Part shown: positions 26,382 to 36,100 of the stretch, piece after piece
How the letters are laid out: every line of letters begins with the position of its first letter
Numbering within the stretch: the stretch's first letter is position 1
NCBI GenBank assembly: GCA_963743015.1
Contig: CAVUOD010000011.1
Location: forward strand, 124,001 to 188,000
DNA from: CAVSRC01 sp963743015
Lineage (GTDB): Bacteria > Pseudomonadota > Alphaproteobacteria > Rhizobiales > Kaistiaceae
Direction of reading: 5' to 3'
DNA: 64,000 nucleotides
Notes under the pieces: generated by a model
The model's database searches: none
Told to the model about the DNA's origin: nothing
Seen by the model: only the letters and a program-made list of their open reading frames with translations
Position numbers and translations under genes: made by a program

Positions 26382-28073
26382 ATGAGCTTTGTCCTTGAAG
26401 ACCTGACGCCGGTTCTGCAAGCCACCATCAAGAAAGGCGCCGGTCCGCAGCGCTGGCAGCACCCCTCGTGGATCGACCACCTGCCGCCCTGCAACCGCGC
26501 CTGCCCCGCCGGCGAAGACATCCAGGCATGGCTGGCGCTCGTGCGCGAGGGCCGCTGCGAGGCGGCGTGGCGCACGCTGGTCAGGAATAATCCGCTGCCG
26601 GGCATCCACGGCCGCGCCTGCTACCACCCGTGCGAGGGCAGCTGCAGCCGCAAGGATCTCGACGAGTCGGTGTCGATCCACGCGGTCGAACGCTTTCTTG
26701 GCGACCTTGCCGTGGAGCAGGGCTGGACGATTCCCGCCGGCAAGCCGACCGGCAAGAAGGTTCTGGTCGTCGGCGCCGGCCCGGGCGGGCTTTCCTGCGC
26801 CTGGCATCTGCGCCTGATGGGCCACGAGGTGGAGATCCGCGACGCGGAAGCCGAGCCCGGCGGCATGATGCATTACGGCATTCCCGCCTACCGGCTGCCG
26901 CGCGCCGAGATGCTGGCCGAGATCAAGCGCATCGAGAAGATGGGCGTGCGCATGGTGATGAACACGCGCGTCGACGACGTCGTCGGTGACATGGCGGCCG
27001 GCGGCTTCGATGCCTGCTTCGTCGCGGTCGGCACCCATGACGGCAACCACCTCGACATTCCCGCCGCCGACGGCAAGCAGATGATCGACGCGATCTCGAT
27101 GCTCGAACACGTCGAAAAGGGCATGGCGCCCAATCTCGGCCGCGTGACCGCGATCGTCGGCGGCGGCAACACCGCCATGGATGCCGCGCGCGTCGCCCGG
27201 CGCCTCGGCGTCGAGGAGGCGATCATCGTCTATCGGCGCGACCGCGCCCACATGCGCGCCGAGCCCTACGAGGCCGACCAGGCGATGCTGGAAGGCGTCA
27301 AGGCGAAATGGCTGACCAATCCGACGCGCTTCGGCAAGGAAGGCGTGACCGTCGAGCACATCGCACTGGCAGAAGACGGCTCGCTGTATCCGACCGGCGA
27401 GATGGAGACGCTGCCGGTCGATTCGCTGGTGCTGGCGCTCGGCCAGACCGCCGACCTTGCTTTCCTGCGCAAGGTTTCCGGCATCGAGATCAACCGCGGC
27501 GAGACGATCGTCGTGGACGACCGGCTGATGACCGGGCATCCGGGCATCTTCGCCGGCGGCGACGTGATCGGCGGGCCGCGGACGATGACGGCAGCAACCG
27601 GCCACGGCAAGAAGGCGGCGCGTGCCATCGACGCCTGGCTCAGGGGCGAGACCTATCAGGCGCCGGCCAAGAATCCGCTGGTCGATTTCAGCATGCTCGA
27701 CCTGCCGCTCTATCTCGACGCCGGGCGCACCCATATGAGCGAACTGCCGGTCGAGGCACGTACGGGTTTCGCCGAGGTCGTCGCCGGGATCACCCAGAAG
27801 CAGGCCCGCTACGAAGCCGACCGCTGCCTGTCCTGCGGCAACTGCTTCGAATGCGACAACTGCCTGGCCGCCTGCCCGGAACAGGCCATCGTCAAGCTCG
27901 GCGAGGGGCAGAAATACGTCGTCAACCTGGATCTCTGCACCGGCTGCGCAACCTGCTACGATCAGTGCCCCTGTCATGCCATCGAAATGGTCGCCGAACC
28001 GGAGACGGAGGGCGCCAAGATGGGCAGCCTCGGCGAGCCGCTCGTACCCCACAAATTCAGAACGCGCGCCTGA
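26382..28073 (+). CDS. GltD-type NADPH flavoprotein with C-terminal 2x[4Fe-4S] ferredoxin domain
   Basis: A 563-residue enzyme. N-terminal cysteines C37, C41, C80, C84 and C88 (CNRAC, CYHPCEGSC) match the two clusters of GltD and of the NfnB/SfrB transhydrogenase subunits. The FAD site is GAGPGG (131-136); the NADPH site is VGGGNTAMDAARVARR. The C-terminus adds two ferredoxin motifs, CLSCGNCFECDNC and CTGCATCYDQCPC. Such proteins move electrons between NADPH and ferredoxin. It is flanked by the Ehr genes and the pyruvate:ferredoxin oxidoreductase gene (19 bases ahead of it), so it probably links the two. ATG 26382 follows an AGAGGGG site. Confidence 0.88.
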   Translation: MSFVLEDLTPVLQATIKKGAGPQRWQHPSWIDHLPPCNRACPAGEDIQAWLALVREGRCEAAWRTLVRNNPLPGIHGRACYHPCEGSCSRKDLDESVSIHAVERFLGDLAVEQGWTIPAGKPTGKKVLVVGAGPGGLSCAWHLRLMGHEVEIRDAEAEPGGMMHYGIPAYRLPRAEMLAEIKRIEKMGVRMVMNTRVDDVVGDMAAGGFDACFVAVGTHDGNHLDIPAADGKQMIDAISMLEHVEKGMAPNLGRVTAIVGGGNTAMDAARVARRLGVEEAIIVYRRDRAHMRAEPYEADQAMLEGVKAKWLTNPTRFGKEGVTVEHIALAEDGSLYPTGEMETLPVDSLVLALGQTADLAFLRKVSGIEINRGETIVVDDRLMTGHPGIFAGGDVIGGPRTMTAATGHGKKAARAIDAWLRGETYQAPAKNPLVDFSMLDLPLYLDAGRTHMSELPVEARTGFAEVVAGITQKQARYEADRCLSCGNCFECDNCLAACPEQAIVKLGEGQKYVVNLDLCTGCATCYDQCPCHAIEMVAEPETEGAKMGSLGEPLVPHKFRTRA

Positions 28074-28092
28074 GCCTGAGGAGATGCCGGAA

Positions 28093-31000
28093 ATGGCCGA
28101 CGCCACTGTCACGATGGACGGCAACACGGCGGTTGCCCATGTCGCCTACCGGTTGAACGAGGTCTGCGCGATCTTCCCGATCACGCCCTCCTCGCCGATG
28201 GCCGAGCTTGCCGACGAATGGGCGGCGAAGGGCATCACCAACATCTTCGACACGATTCCCGTCGTGCAGGAAATGCAGTCCGAGGGCGGGGCTGCCGGGG
28301 CGCTGCACGGGGCGCTGCAGAGCGGCGCCGTGGCGACGACCTTCACGGCATCGCAGGGCCTGATGCTGATGCTGCCCAACATGTTCAAGATTGCCGGCGA
28401 GCTGACCGCCTCGGTGATGTATGTGGCGGCGCGCTCGCTCGCCACGCAGGCGCTGTCGATCTTCGGCGACCATCAGGACGTGATGGCGGCGCGCTCGACC
28501 GGCTATGCCATGCTGTCGGCGGCCTCCGTGCAGGAGGCGCACGATCTGGCGGCGGTGGCCCAGGCGGCGACGCTGAAGGCCCGCATCCCGTTCATCCATT
28601 TCATGGACGGCTTCCGCACCTCGCATGAAGTCAACAGCCTGACGCTGCTCTCCGACGAGACGCTGAGGGCGATGATCGACGAGGGCCTGGTGCGGGCGCA
28701 CCGCGAACGGGCGCTCTGCCCGGCGCATCCGGTGGTCCGCGGCACGGCACACAATCCCGATACGTTCTTCCAGGCGCGCGAGACGGCGAACCCGTTCTAT
28801 GCCGCCACCGCGACAATCGTGCAGGCGGAGATGGACAGGCTCGCCAAGCTCTGCGGCCGCCAATACACGCTCTTCCGCTATGACGGGCACCCTGACGCGG
28901 AGCGCGTCGTCATCTCCATGGGCTCGGGCGCCGAAGTGGTGCGCGAGACGGCGCTGGCACTCGCCGCCAATGGCGAGAAGGTCGGCGCGCTGCAGGTGCT
29001 GCTCTACCGCCCCTTCTCGGTCGAGCATTTCCTCGCCGCGCTGCCGCAAGCCACGAAATCGATCGCCGTGCTCGATCGCTGCAAGGAGCCCGGCGGCACC
29101 GGCGAGCCGCTCTATCAGGACGTGGTCACCGCTCTGGCAACAGCGGCCGGCGAAGGCAAGCGCACCATGCCGCGCGTGATCGGCGGGCGCTATGGCCTGT
29201 CGTCCAAGGAATTCCACCCGGGCATGGCCAAGGCGGTGTTCGACGAACTGACCAGCCAGGCCCCGAAGAACGGCTTCACCGTCGGCATCGACGACGACGT
29301 GTCGCATACCAGCCTCGACTACGACCGCGACTTCGTCATCGCGGTGGAAGGCATCACGCGCGCCGTGTTCTACGGGCTGGGCGCCGACGGCACGGTGGGC
29401 GCCAACAAGAACAGCGTGAAGATCCTGGCGGAAGCGCCCGGCCGCTATGCCCAGGGCTATTTCGTCTACGATTCGCACAAGTCGGGTGCCGAGACGATCT
29501 CCCACCTGCGCTTTGGCACAAGGCCGATCAACAGCCCCTATCTCATCCGCCATGCCGACTTCGTCGCCTGCCACAAGTTCGATTTCCTGAAGCGCCTCGA
29601 CGTGCTCGGCGTGGCGCGGCAAGGCGCCACCTTCCTGCTCAATGCGCCCTACGGGCCGGACGAGATCTGGGACCACCTGCCGCTGCCGGTCCAGAAACGC
29701 ATTATCGACCGCAAGCTGAAGCTCTACGTCATCGACGCCAGCAAGGTGGCCCGCGGCCTTGGCCTCGGCCCGCGCGTCAACACCATCCTGCAGACGTGCT
29801 TCTTCGCCATTTCCGGCGTGCTGCCGCGCGACGAGGCGATCGCCGCGATCAAGAACGCCATCGAGAAGGCCTATGGCCGCAAGGGCGGCACGGTGGTGGA
29901 GAAGAACTTCGCCGCCGTCGATGCGGCACTGGAGCACCTCGCCGAAGCCAAGGTGCCGACGCGGCTCACCGGCGCCGAACCACCGCCGCTGATACCCGAC
30001 GACGCACCGGACTTCGTGCGCAACGTGACCGCCAAGATGATGGCCGGACGCGGCGACGAGATTCCGGTGAGCGCCATGCCGGTGGACGGCAGCTTTCCGC
30101 CGGGAACGACCGCCTTCGAGAAGCGCAACATCGCGATCGCGGTGCCGAGCTGGGATGCGCGACCTCTGCATCCAGTGCGGCCAGTGCTCGATCGTCTGCC
30201 CGCACAGCGTGATCCGCGCCAAATACTACCCGGAAGAGGCGCTCGAAGGCGCGCCCGAGGGCTTCCCCTCGGCGCAGGTCAATGCGCGCGGCTTCCCCGG
30301 CAGCCGCTTCACTCTGCAGATCCATGTCGAGGACTGCACGGGTTGCGGCGTCTGCGTCGAGAATTGCCCGGCGCTGAGCCCGACCGAAGCCGGCCACAAG
30401 GCCATCGACATGGTCGACAAGGATGAGCCTGATCGACCGGGAGAAGAAGAACCTCGCCTTCTTCGAGACGCTGCCGCTGCCCGACCGGTCGCGGGTCAAC
30501 TTCTCCAATGTGCGCGGCGTGCAGTTCCTCGAGCCGCTGTTCGCATTCTCCGGTGCCTGCGCCGGCTGCGGCGAGACGCCCTACGTCAAGCTTCTGAGCC
30601 AGCTCTTCGGCGACCGGCTGCAGGTGGCCAACGCCACCGGCTGCTCGTCGATCTACGGCGGCAACCTGCCGGCGCATCCGTGGACGACCAACGCCCAGGG
30701 GCGCGGGCCGACCTGGAACAACTCGCTGTTCGAGGACAATGCCGAGTTCGGCCTCGGCTACCGGCTGGCGGTCGACCAGCAGACCGCGGCTGCGCGGCAA
30801 CTGCTGGCAGAAGCTCGCCCCGGTGGTGGGTGAGGATCTCGCCACGGCGATCCTCGATGCGCATCAGGTGGCGGAGAGCGATTTCGTGGTACAGCGCGAG
30901 CGCGTCGCGGCACTGACCGCCAAGCTGGAGGGGCGCAGCGACGACAACTCGGTCAACCTCAAGCTGCTCGCCGATTTCCTCGTGCGGCGCAGCGTGTGGA

Positions 31001-31666
31001 TCGTCGGCGGCGACGGCTGGGCCTACGACATCGGCTTTGGCGGCCTCGACCATGTGCTGGCGCAGTCGCGCGACGTCAACATGCTGGTGCTCGACACCGG
31101 CGTCTACTCCAACACCGGCGGGCAAGCCTCCAAGGCGACACCGCTCGGCGCCTCGGCGAAATTCGCCGCGGCCGGAAAGCGGATACCGCGCAAGGACCTG
31201 GCCATGCAGGCGATCGGCTACGGCTACGTCTATGTGGCGCAGATCGCCATGGGGGCGAATGCCGAGCAGGCGCTGGTGGCGCTGCGTGAGGCCGAGGCCT
31301 ATCCGGGCCCGTCGCTGGTGCTGGCCTATTCGCACTGCATCGCGCACGGTTTCGACCTGCGCCACGGCATGAAGCAGCAGGCGCGGGCCACTGCCTCGGG
31401 TTTCTGGCCGCTGTTCCGCTACGACCCGTCGCTGCAGAAACAGCGGGGCCAATCCGTTCCGGCTCGATTCGACGCGGCCGCGGCTCAAGCTCGAAGAATT
31501 CGCCTATAACGAGCTGCGCTACAGCGTGCTGACCCAGGGCGACCGCGAGGCAGCGGCACAGATGATGCGGCAGGCGCAGGCGGCGGTCGACGAACGCTAC
31601 CGCTCCTATGAGGACCTGGCGGCACGCGACGGCAGCCGCTTCCTGCCAAACTGGGAAAGCGCGTGA
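28093..31666 (+). pseudogene. nifJ: Pyruvate:ferredoxin (flavodoxin) oxidoreductase, NifJ type, with four frame breaks
   Basis: It oxidises pyruvate to acetyl-CoA and CO2, reducing ferredoxin or flavodoxin. The first 690 residues are intact, starting at ATG 28093 behind GAGGAG, with YRLNEVCAIFPITPSSPMAE and the domain GDHQDVMAARSTGYAML. The Fe-S domain (CIQCGQCSIVCPH, CTGCGVCVENCP) and the thiamine domain (CAGCGETPYVK, GDGWAYDIG) are in other frames. Net +1 shifts lie near 30160, 30430, 30806 and 31446; the last two fit an extra G in a G run. The tail ends DGSRFLPNWESA. All four fall in 1.3 kb, so error is as likely as decay. Full length would be about 1,190 residues, normal for NifJ. Confidence 0.88.
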
Positions 31667-31668
31667 GG

Positions 31669-31941
31669 TAGAGCCTTGTGCAGCCAGATGGAACCATTCC
31701 GACGGAGCGATTTTGCGGCAGGATCAAGCCGGCGGGCGAAGGTCGTACTGGCGGTACGGCCGAGCCCGACGGCGCCGACAATGGCGCAAAATCGCTCGTC
31801 CCTTCGGGTTTCCGACCGGCGGGCGCCTAGCGCCGATCCCGGCTCGCCCGATGCCCCACATCGCCCTTCGCCGGGCTCAACGCCGGATCGCCTCGCCGGT
31901 CGAGAAACGGAATTGATCCCATCTGGCTGTACAAGGCTCTA
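31669..31941. repeat. MITE-like element with terminal inverted repeats
   Basis: The ends are TAGAGCCTTGT.CAGCCAGATGG and its complement, about 32 bases each with a few mismatches (31669-31700 and 31908-31941). The termini are TA, as in mariner/IS630-type insertions. An inner inverted repeat, 31701-31720 against 31782-31802, carries AGCGATTTTGCG. No protein is encoded. It lies between the nifJ stop and the next start, and would form a strong RNA fold in their shared transcript. Confidence 0.72.
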
Positions 31942-31946
31942 GACGC

Positions 31947-32951
31947 ATGAAACTCGCCACCACCTATCTTGGACTGGAACTCGACCACCCGATCGTCGCG
32001 TCGGCCTCGCCGCTGTCGCGTGAGTTCGACGGTATCCGGCGGCTGGAGGATGCGGGTGCCGCCGCGGTGGTGATGCCGTCGATCTACGAAGAGGAGATCC
32101 TCGCCGAGGACACCGCCTTCACCGAGCTGGTCGAACAGGGCATCCAGACCCAGCCGGAAGCGGCCGGCGGCTATTTTCCGGAGCTCACCGCGTTTCGTGT
32201 CGGCGGCCTCGAGGCCCGCGTGGAAACACTGAGACGGGCGGTCGATTCCTGCTCGATCCCGATCATCGCCAGCCTGAACGGCGCGACGCCGAAGGGCTGG
32301 ACCAGCTTCGCCCACGACCTCGAACAGGCGGGCGCCGCGGCAATCGAACTCAACCTCTACAGCGTGCCGACCGACGCCAAGGAGAGCGCGGCGGATGTCG
32401 AGCAGCGGTGGATCGATACGGTGCGCGCGGTGTGCCTGGCGGTGTCCGTCCCGGTGGCGGTGAAACTCGGGCCGTGGTTGTCATCGCCGGCCCATCATTG
32501 CACCGAGATCGCCGCAGCCGGGGCCAAGGGACTGGTCCTGTTCAACCGCTTCTACCAACCCGACATCGACCTGACGACGCTGGCACCGACGCCGAGCCTC
32601 GAGCTGAGCCACCCCTACGAGATCCGCCAGGCGCTCTTGTGGATTTCGCTACTCTCCGGGCGCATCGGCGCGTCTCTGGCGGCAACTGGCGGCGTGGAGA
32701 CCGCCAGTGAGGTGGTCAAGTACCTGCTCGCCGGCGCCGATGTGGTGATGACGGCATCGTCGCTTCTGCGTCACGGCCCCGAGCATATCGGGGTGCTGCG
32801 CCGCGATCTGGAAAGCTGGATGGGCGGCCGCGGCTTCGACGATATCGACCAGATGCGCGGGCGGCTGGCCGCCGCCTTCCTGCATAATCGCGAGGGCCTG
32901 GTGCGCTCGCAGTACATCAACGTCCTCACCGGCTATCGCGCCGGTCTGTAG
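31947..32951 (+). CDS. Dihydroorotate dehydrogenase-like flavoprotein
   Basis: A 334-residue FMN barrel protein (LGLELDHPIVASASPLSREFDGIRRLEDAGAAAVVMPSIYEEE). It has IIASLNGATPKGW, AIELNLYSVP, PVAVKLGPW and LAATGGVETASEVVKYLLAGADVVM for FMN phosphate binding. This DHODH-like group is often encoded next to NifJ-type genes and lacks pyrimidine-operon context. It is probably not the pyrimidine enzyme; the electron donor or acceptor is unknown. Same strand as nifJ, with the MITE-like element between. Confidence 0.83.
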   Translation: MKLATTYLGLELDHPIVASASPLSREFDGIRRLEDAGAAAVVMPSIYEEEILAEDTAFTELVEQGIQTQPEAAGGYFPELTAFRVGGLEARVETLRRAVDSCSIPIIASLNGATPKGWTSFAHDLEQAGAAAIELNLYSVPTDAKESAADVEQRWIDTVRAVCLAVSVPVAVKLGPWLSSPAHHCTEIAAAGAKGLVLFNRFYQPDIDLTTLAPTPSLELSHPYEIRQALLWISLLSGRIGASLAATGGVETASEVVKYLLAGADVVMTASSLLRHGPEHIGVLRRDLESWMGGRGFDDIDQMRGRLAAAFLHNREGLVRSQYINVLTGYRAGL

Positions 32952-33102
32952 TCTCGCCCAGCGCGGCGGTGACGCATCGTCGCATGGCGGGCGACGACGC
33001 ACGGCCATTCCCGCAATAATTTGCGCGTGAAACGGAGAGAAAGCAGCGCTGTACTGCCCTCCCGTCGGAAGCATCGCGCCACGGCGTCTGTCGACTGATT
33101 TG

Positions 33103-33144
33103 AGTCGAATTCGACTTGGTCAGACGCCGCTGATCAAGTATTCT
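33103..33144 (+). promoter_or_regulatory. Palindrome and promoter upstream of the large secreted protein
   Basis: AGTCGAATTCGACT (33103-33116) is a perfect 14-base palindrome. It touches a possible promoter: TTGGTC at 33116-33121 and TATTCT at 33139-33144, 17 bases apart. The start codon is 37 bases on. Confidence 0.5.
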
Positions 33145-33181
33145 ATTGATGCAAATGCCAATGCTCGAGGAGGCGACCCTC

Positions 33182-36100
33182 ATGCTGGCATTCACATCCT
33201 GTAATATATCCCGCAATTTCCGACGCGCCGATGCGGCACGCCCATCGCTGCTGCGCGGATTGACGACACTCATCGCTGGCGCGGTGATGTCCATCGCTCT
33301 GCCGATGGCATCCCACGCGCAGGAAGGGCTGCTCCCCGGCGAGGCCTTCGTCACCAGATTCTGCCGGGACCACGACGGTCACCGGAGCGGGGGGGCCGCG
33401 AACGGTCATCGACCCTGCCGGTGCGGTCGGCAGCGCCATCGATCTCAGAGCGCCGGGCTTTGCCGCCGACGGGCGCCATTGGCTGGACGCGCCGCAACTC
33501 TTTTCAGTGACCGCCGGAGACATCGGTCAGGTTTTCGGCGTCGCACTCGATGACGCCAGTCCGCCCAACATCTATCTGACCGCGACCGCCGCCTTCGGGC
33601 TGCATCGCAACGCCGACAATTCGGGATGGATGGACGGCATGTGGGGGCCAGGCGGCGGCCCGGGCACGGTCTATCGCCTCGCCGCAGCGAACGATTACCG
33701 GCCCGAAATATTCGCCGAAATCACCCTCGACGGCCGCGCCAACAGCGGCGCGGCGCTGGGCAACATCGCCTTCGACCGCGAGCACCATCAGCTTTTCGTG
33801 TCGGATCTCGAAACCGGCATGATCCACCGCATCGCGATTGCCGACGGCAACGACCTCGGCCACTACGACCATGGCGTGACCGGACGCAGCGCTTTCGTCG
33901 ATGCCGCGTCGGCAGCGAGCGTGGCGCTGGCGCCGGTCGCCTTCGACCCGGCAACGTCCGCCCGGATCGCCGATTGTCCGAGCGGCGATTTCGCGCGCAC
34001 GCCTTCGTGCTGGAATTTCGCCGATTTCCGCCGCCGCGTCTGGGGTCTCGATGTTGCCCAGGATCCCGGCAGCAATGCCGTACGTCTCTATTATGCGGTC
34101 TGGGGAAGCCAGGGCTTCGGCAGTGCCGACTGGCCGACAGCCGGTGACGACCAGCAGAATTCGGTGTGGTCGGTCGCCATCGCCGATGACGGCAGCTTCG
34201 ACGCATCAAGCGTGCGCCGCGAATTCTTCCTGCCTGAATTCTTCCGCTCGCCCGAGGCGATCGCGCGCGCCGGCATCAGCAACCCGGTCGCCGACATCGC
34301 CTTCCCGAGATTCGGCGCTCAGACCGTGATGCTCGTCGCCGAGCGTGGCGGCATCCGCAATCTCGGCCTGTCCGCCGACAACGCCTTTGCCTATCCGCGA
34401 CGAGGCGCGGGTGCTGCGCTATGAGCGCGGCGCCGACGGCATCTGGCAACCGGCCGGACGCTACGACGTCGGCTTCTACGACCGCAAGAACGAGGGCCCG
34501 CCCTATGTGCGCGCCGGCGCCGCCGGCGGCGCCGCCTTCGGCATGGGCTATGACGCCAGCGGGCGGATCGACCCGGCCCGGCCCGACAGCTTCGTGTGGA
34601 TGGCCGGCGACGGATTGTGCGCGCCGGATGGCCCGTGTCTCGATCCCGCCAGTGGAACCGAAAGCGACGCCTCCCAAGTCACCGGGCTGCAGGGCCAGGA
34701 CGCAGCGACCTTTGAGGCGGTGGTTCCGGACGCCGCCTTCCAGCCATATCCGGCACCCGGCCCCGCCTATCCGGCAACCGGCCCGAGCCGCTCCTACATG
34801 ATCGACGTCGATGCGTCCGGCACTCCGACCTCCGAAGCGCTGGCGCGCAACGACGCCACCCGCGTCGGCGATGTCGTGGTCTTCCAGCAGGCGGCGGAAA
34901 AACCCGACCTGCAGATCGTCAAGCGCGCGATCGACCCAGCCTGCCATGCCGGCGGGGATTGCCGCTTCCTGGTCACCATCACCAATGTCGGCGAGGTGCC
35001 CTATTCCGGCCCGTTGACGGTGAGCGATACGCCAGCCGAGGGGGCCGAGCTGACCGTTCCGCCGTCCGACTGGACCTGCAAATCGCCGTTCGCCGGCTTC
35101 ACCGAGTGTAGCCACGACCCGGTCGATCTCGCGCCCGGTGCGGAGATTTCCTTCGAGGTGGCGGTCCGCGTGCCGACCTGGTGGAGCCGCCCGGTCTTCG
35201 AGAACTGCGTCGATCTGACGACGCCGGGTGCCGGCGAGGACGCCCGCACCTACAACAACCACGCCTGCGGCTACGGGCCGACGGCAGAGCCCGGCACGAC
35301 CTACTATGCGCCCGACCTGCGGCTGTCCAAATTCGGCATCGGCCAATGCGACTGGACCGGCGAATGCTGGTTCGTCGTGCGCATCACCAATGTCGGCGCG
35401 GCGTCCTATTCCGGCCCGCTCGGCTTTCACGATGCGATCGGCTATCCCGGTGCGACGCTGGTTGGCTGGGGGCCGGGGCCAGGCTGGATGTGCGGCCCGC
35501 CCGGCGGCAGTGACTTCACCTGCACGCATGCGCCGGTGACGTTGGGACCGGGCGACTTCCGCGAAGTGCTGCTGCGCGTCGGCGCACCGCCGCCGACACC
35601 CGGCCATACCCATGTCGGCAATTGCGGTTGGATCGACTGGGGCGGAGGCCCCGGCGACTACAATCCCGGCAATGAATACGATTGCGCCGCCGTTTCGCGT
35701 TTCCCGCCGGGCTTTCCCGACGCAACCGCCATGCTGGATGTGCGGAAGGAGGCAACGGACGTTTGCACGGATGGCGCCGGGCCGGGTGGCGGTTGGGCCT
35801 GCCACTTCGTGATGCGCGTGACCAATGTCGGCGGAGCACCCTTCTTTGGGCCGATCGAGATCAGCGACACGCCGACTGACCCGGCCGCAACGTTCATCTC
35901 AGTGACTGCCCCGTGGACCTGCGTACCGGGAGCAGGAGCGGCCGGCACGCAGACCTGCACGCGTCCAGGCGTTCCCGGCGGTCTCCAGCCGGGCGAAAGC
36001 GCAATCCTGTGGATGGCCCTCGAAATGCCGGCGGCCGTCGCGCTGCCAGGTACACTGGAGAACTGTGCGACGGTTGCGTCCGATCACAACGGCGACGGCA

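Noticed and set aside
30155..31666. Programmed frameshifting or separate subunit genes in nifJ
   Set aside because: Four shifts without slippery sites, shared stop/start pairs or ribosome sites at each break do not fit programmed recoding or split genes.
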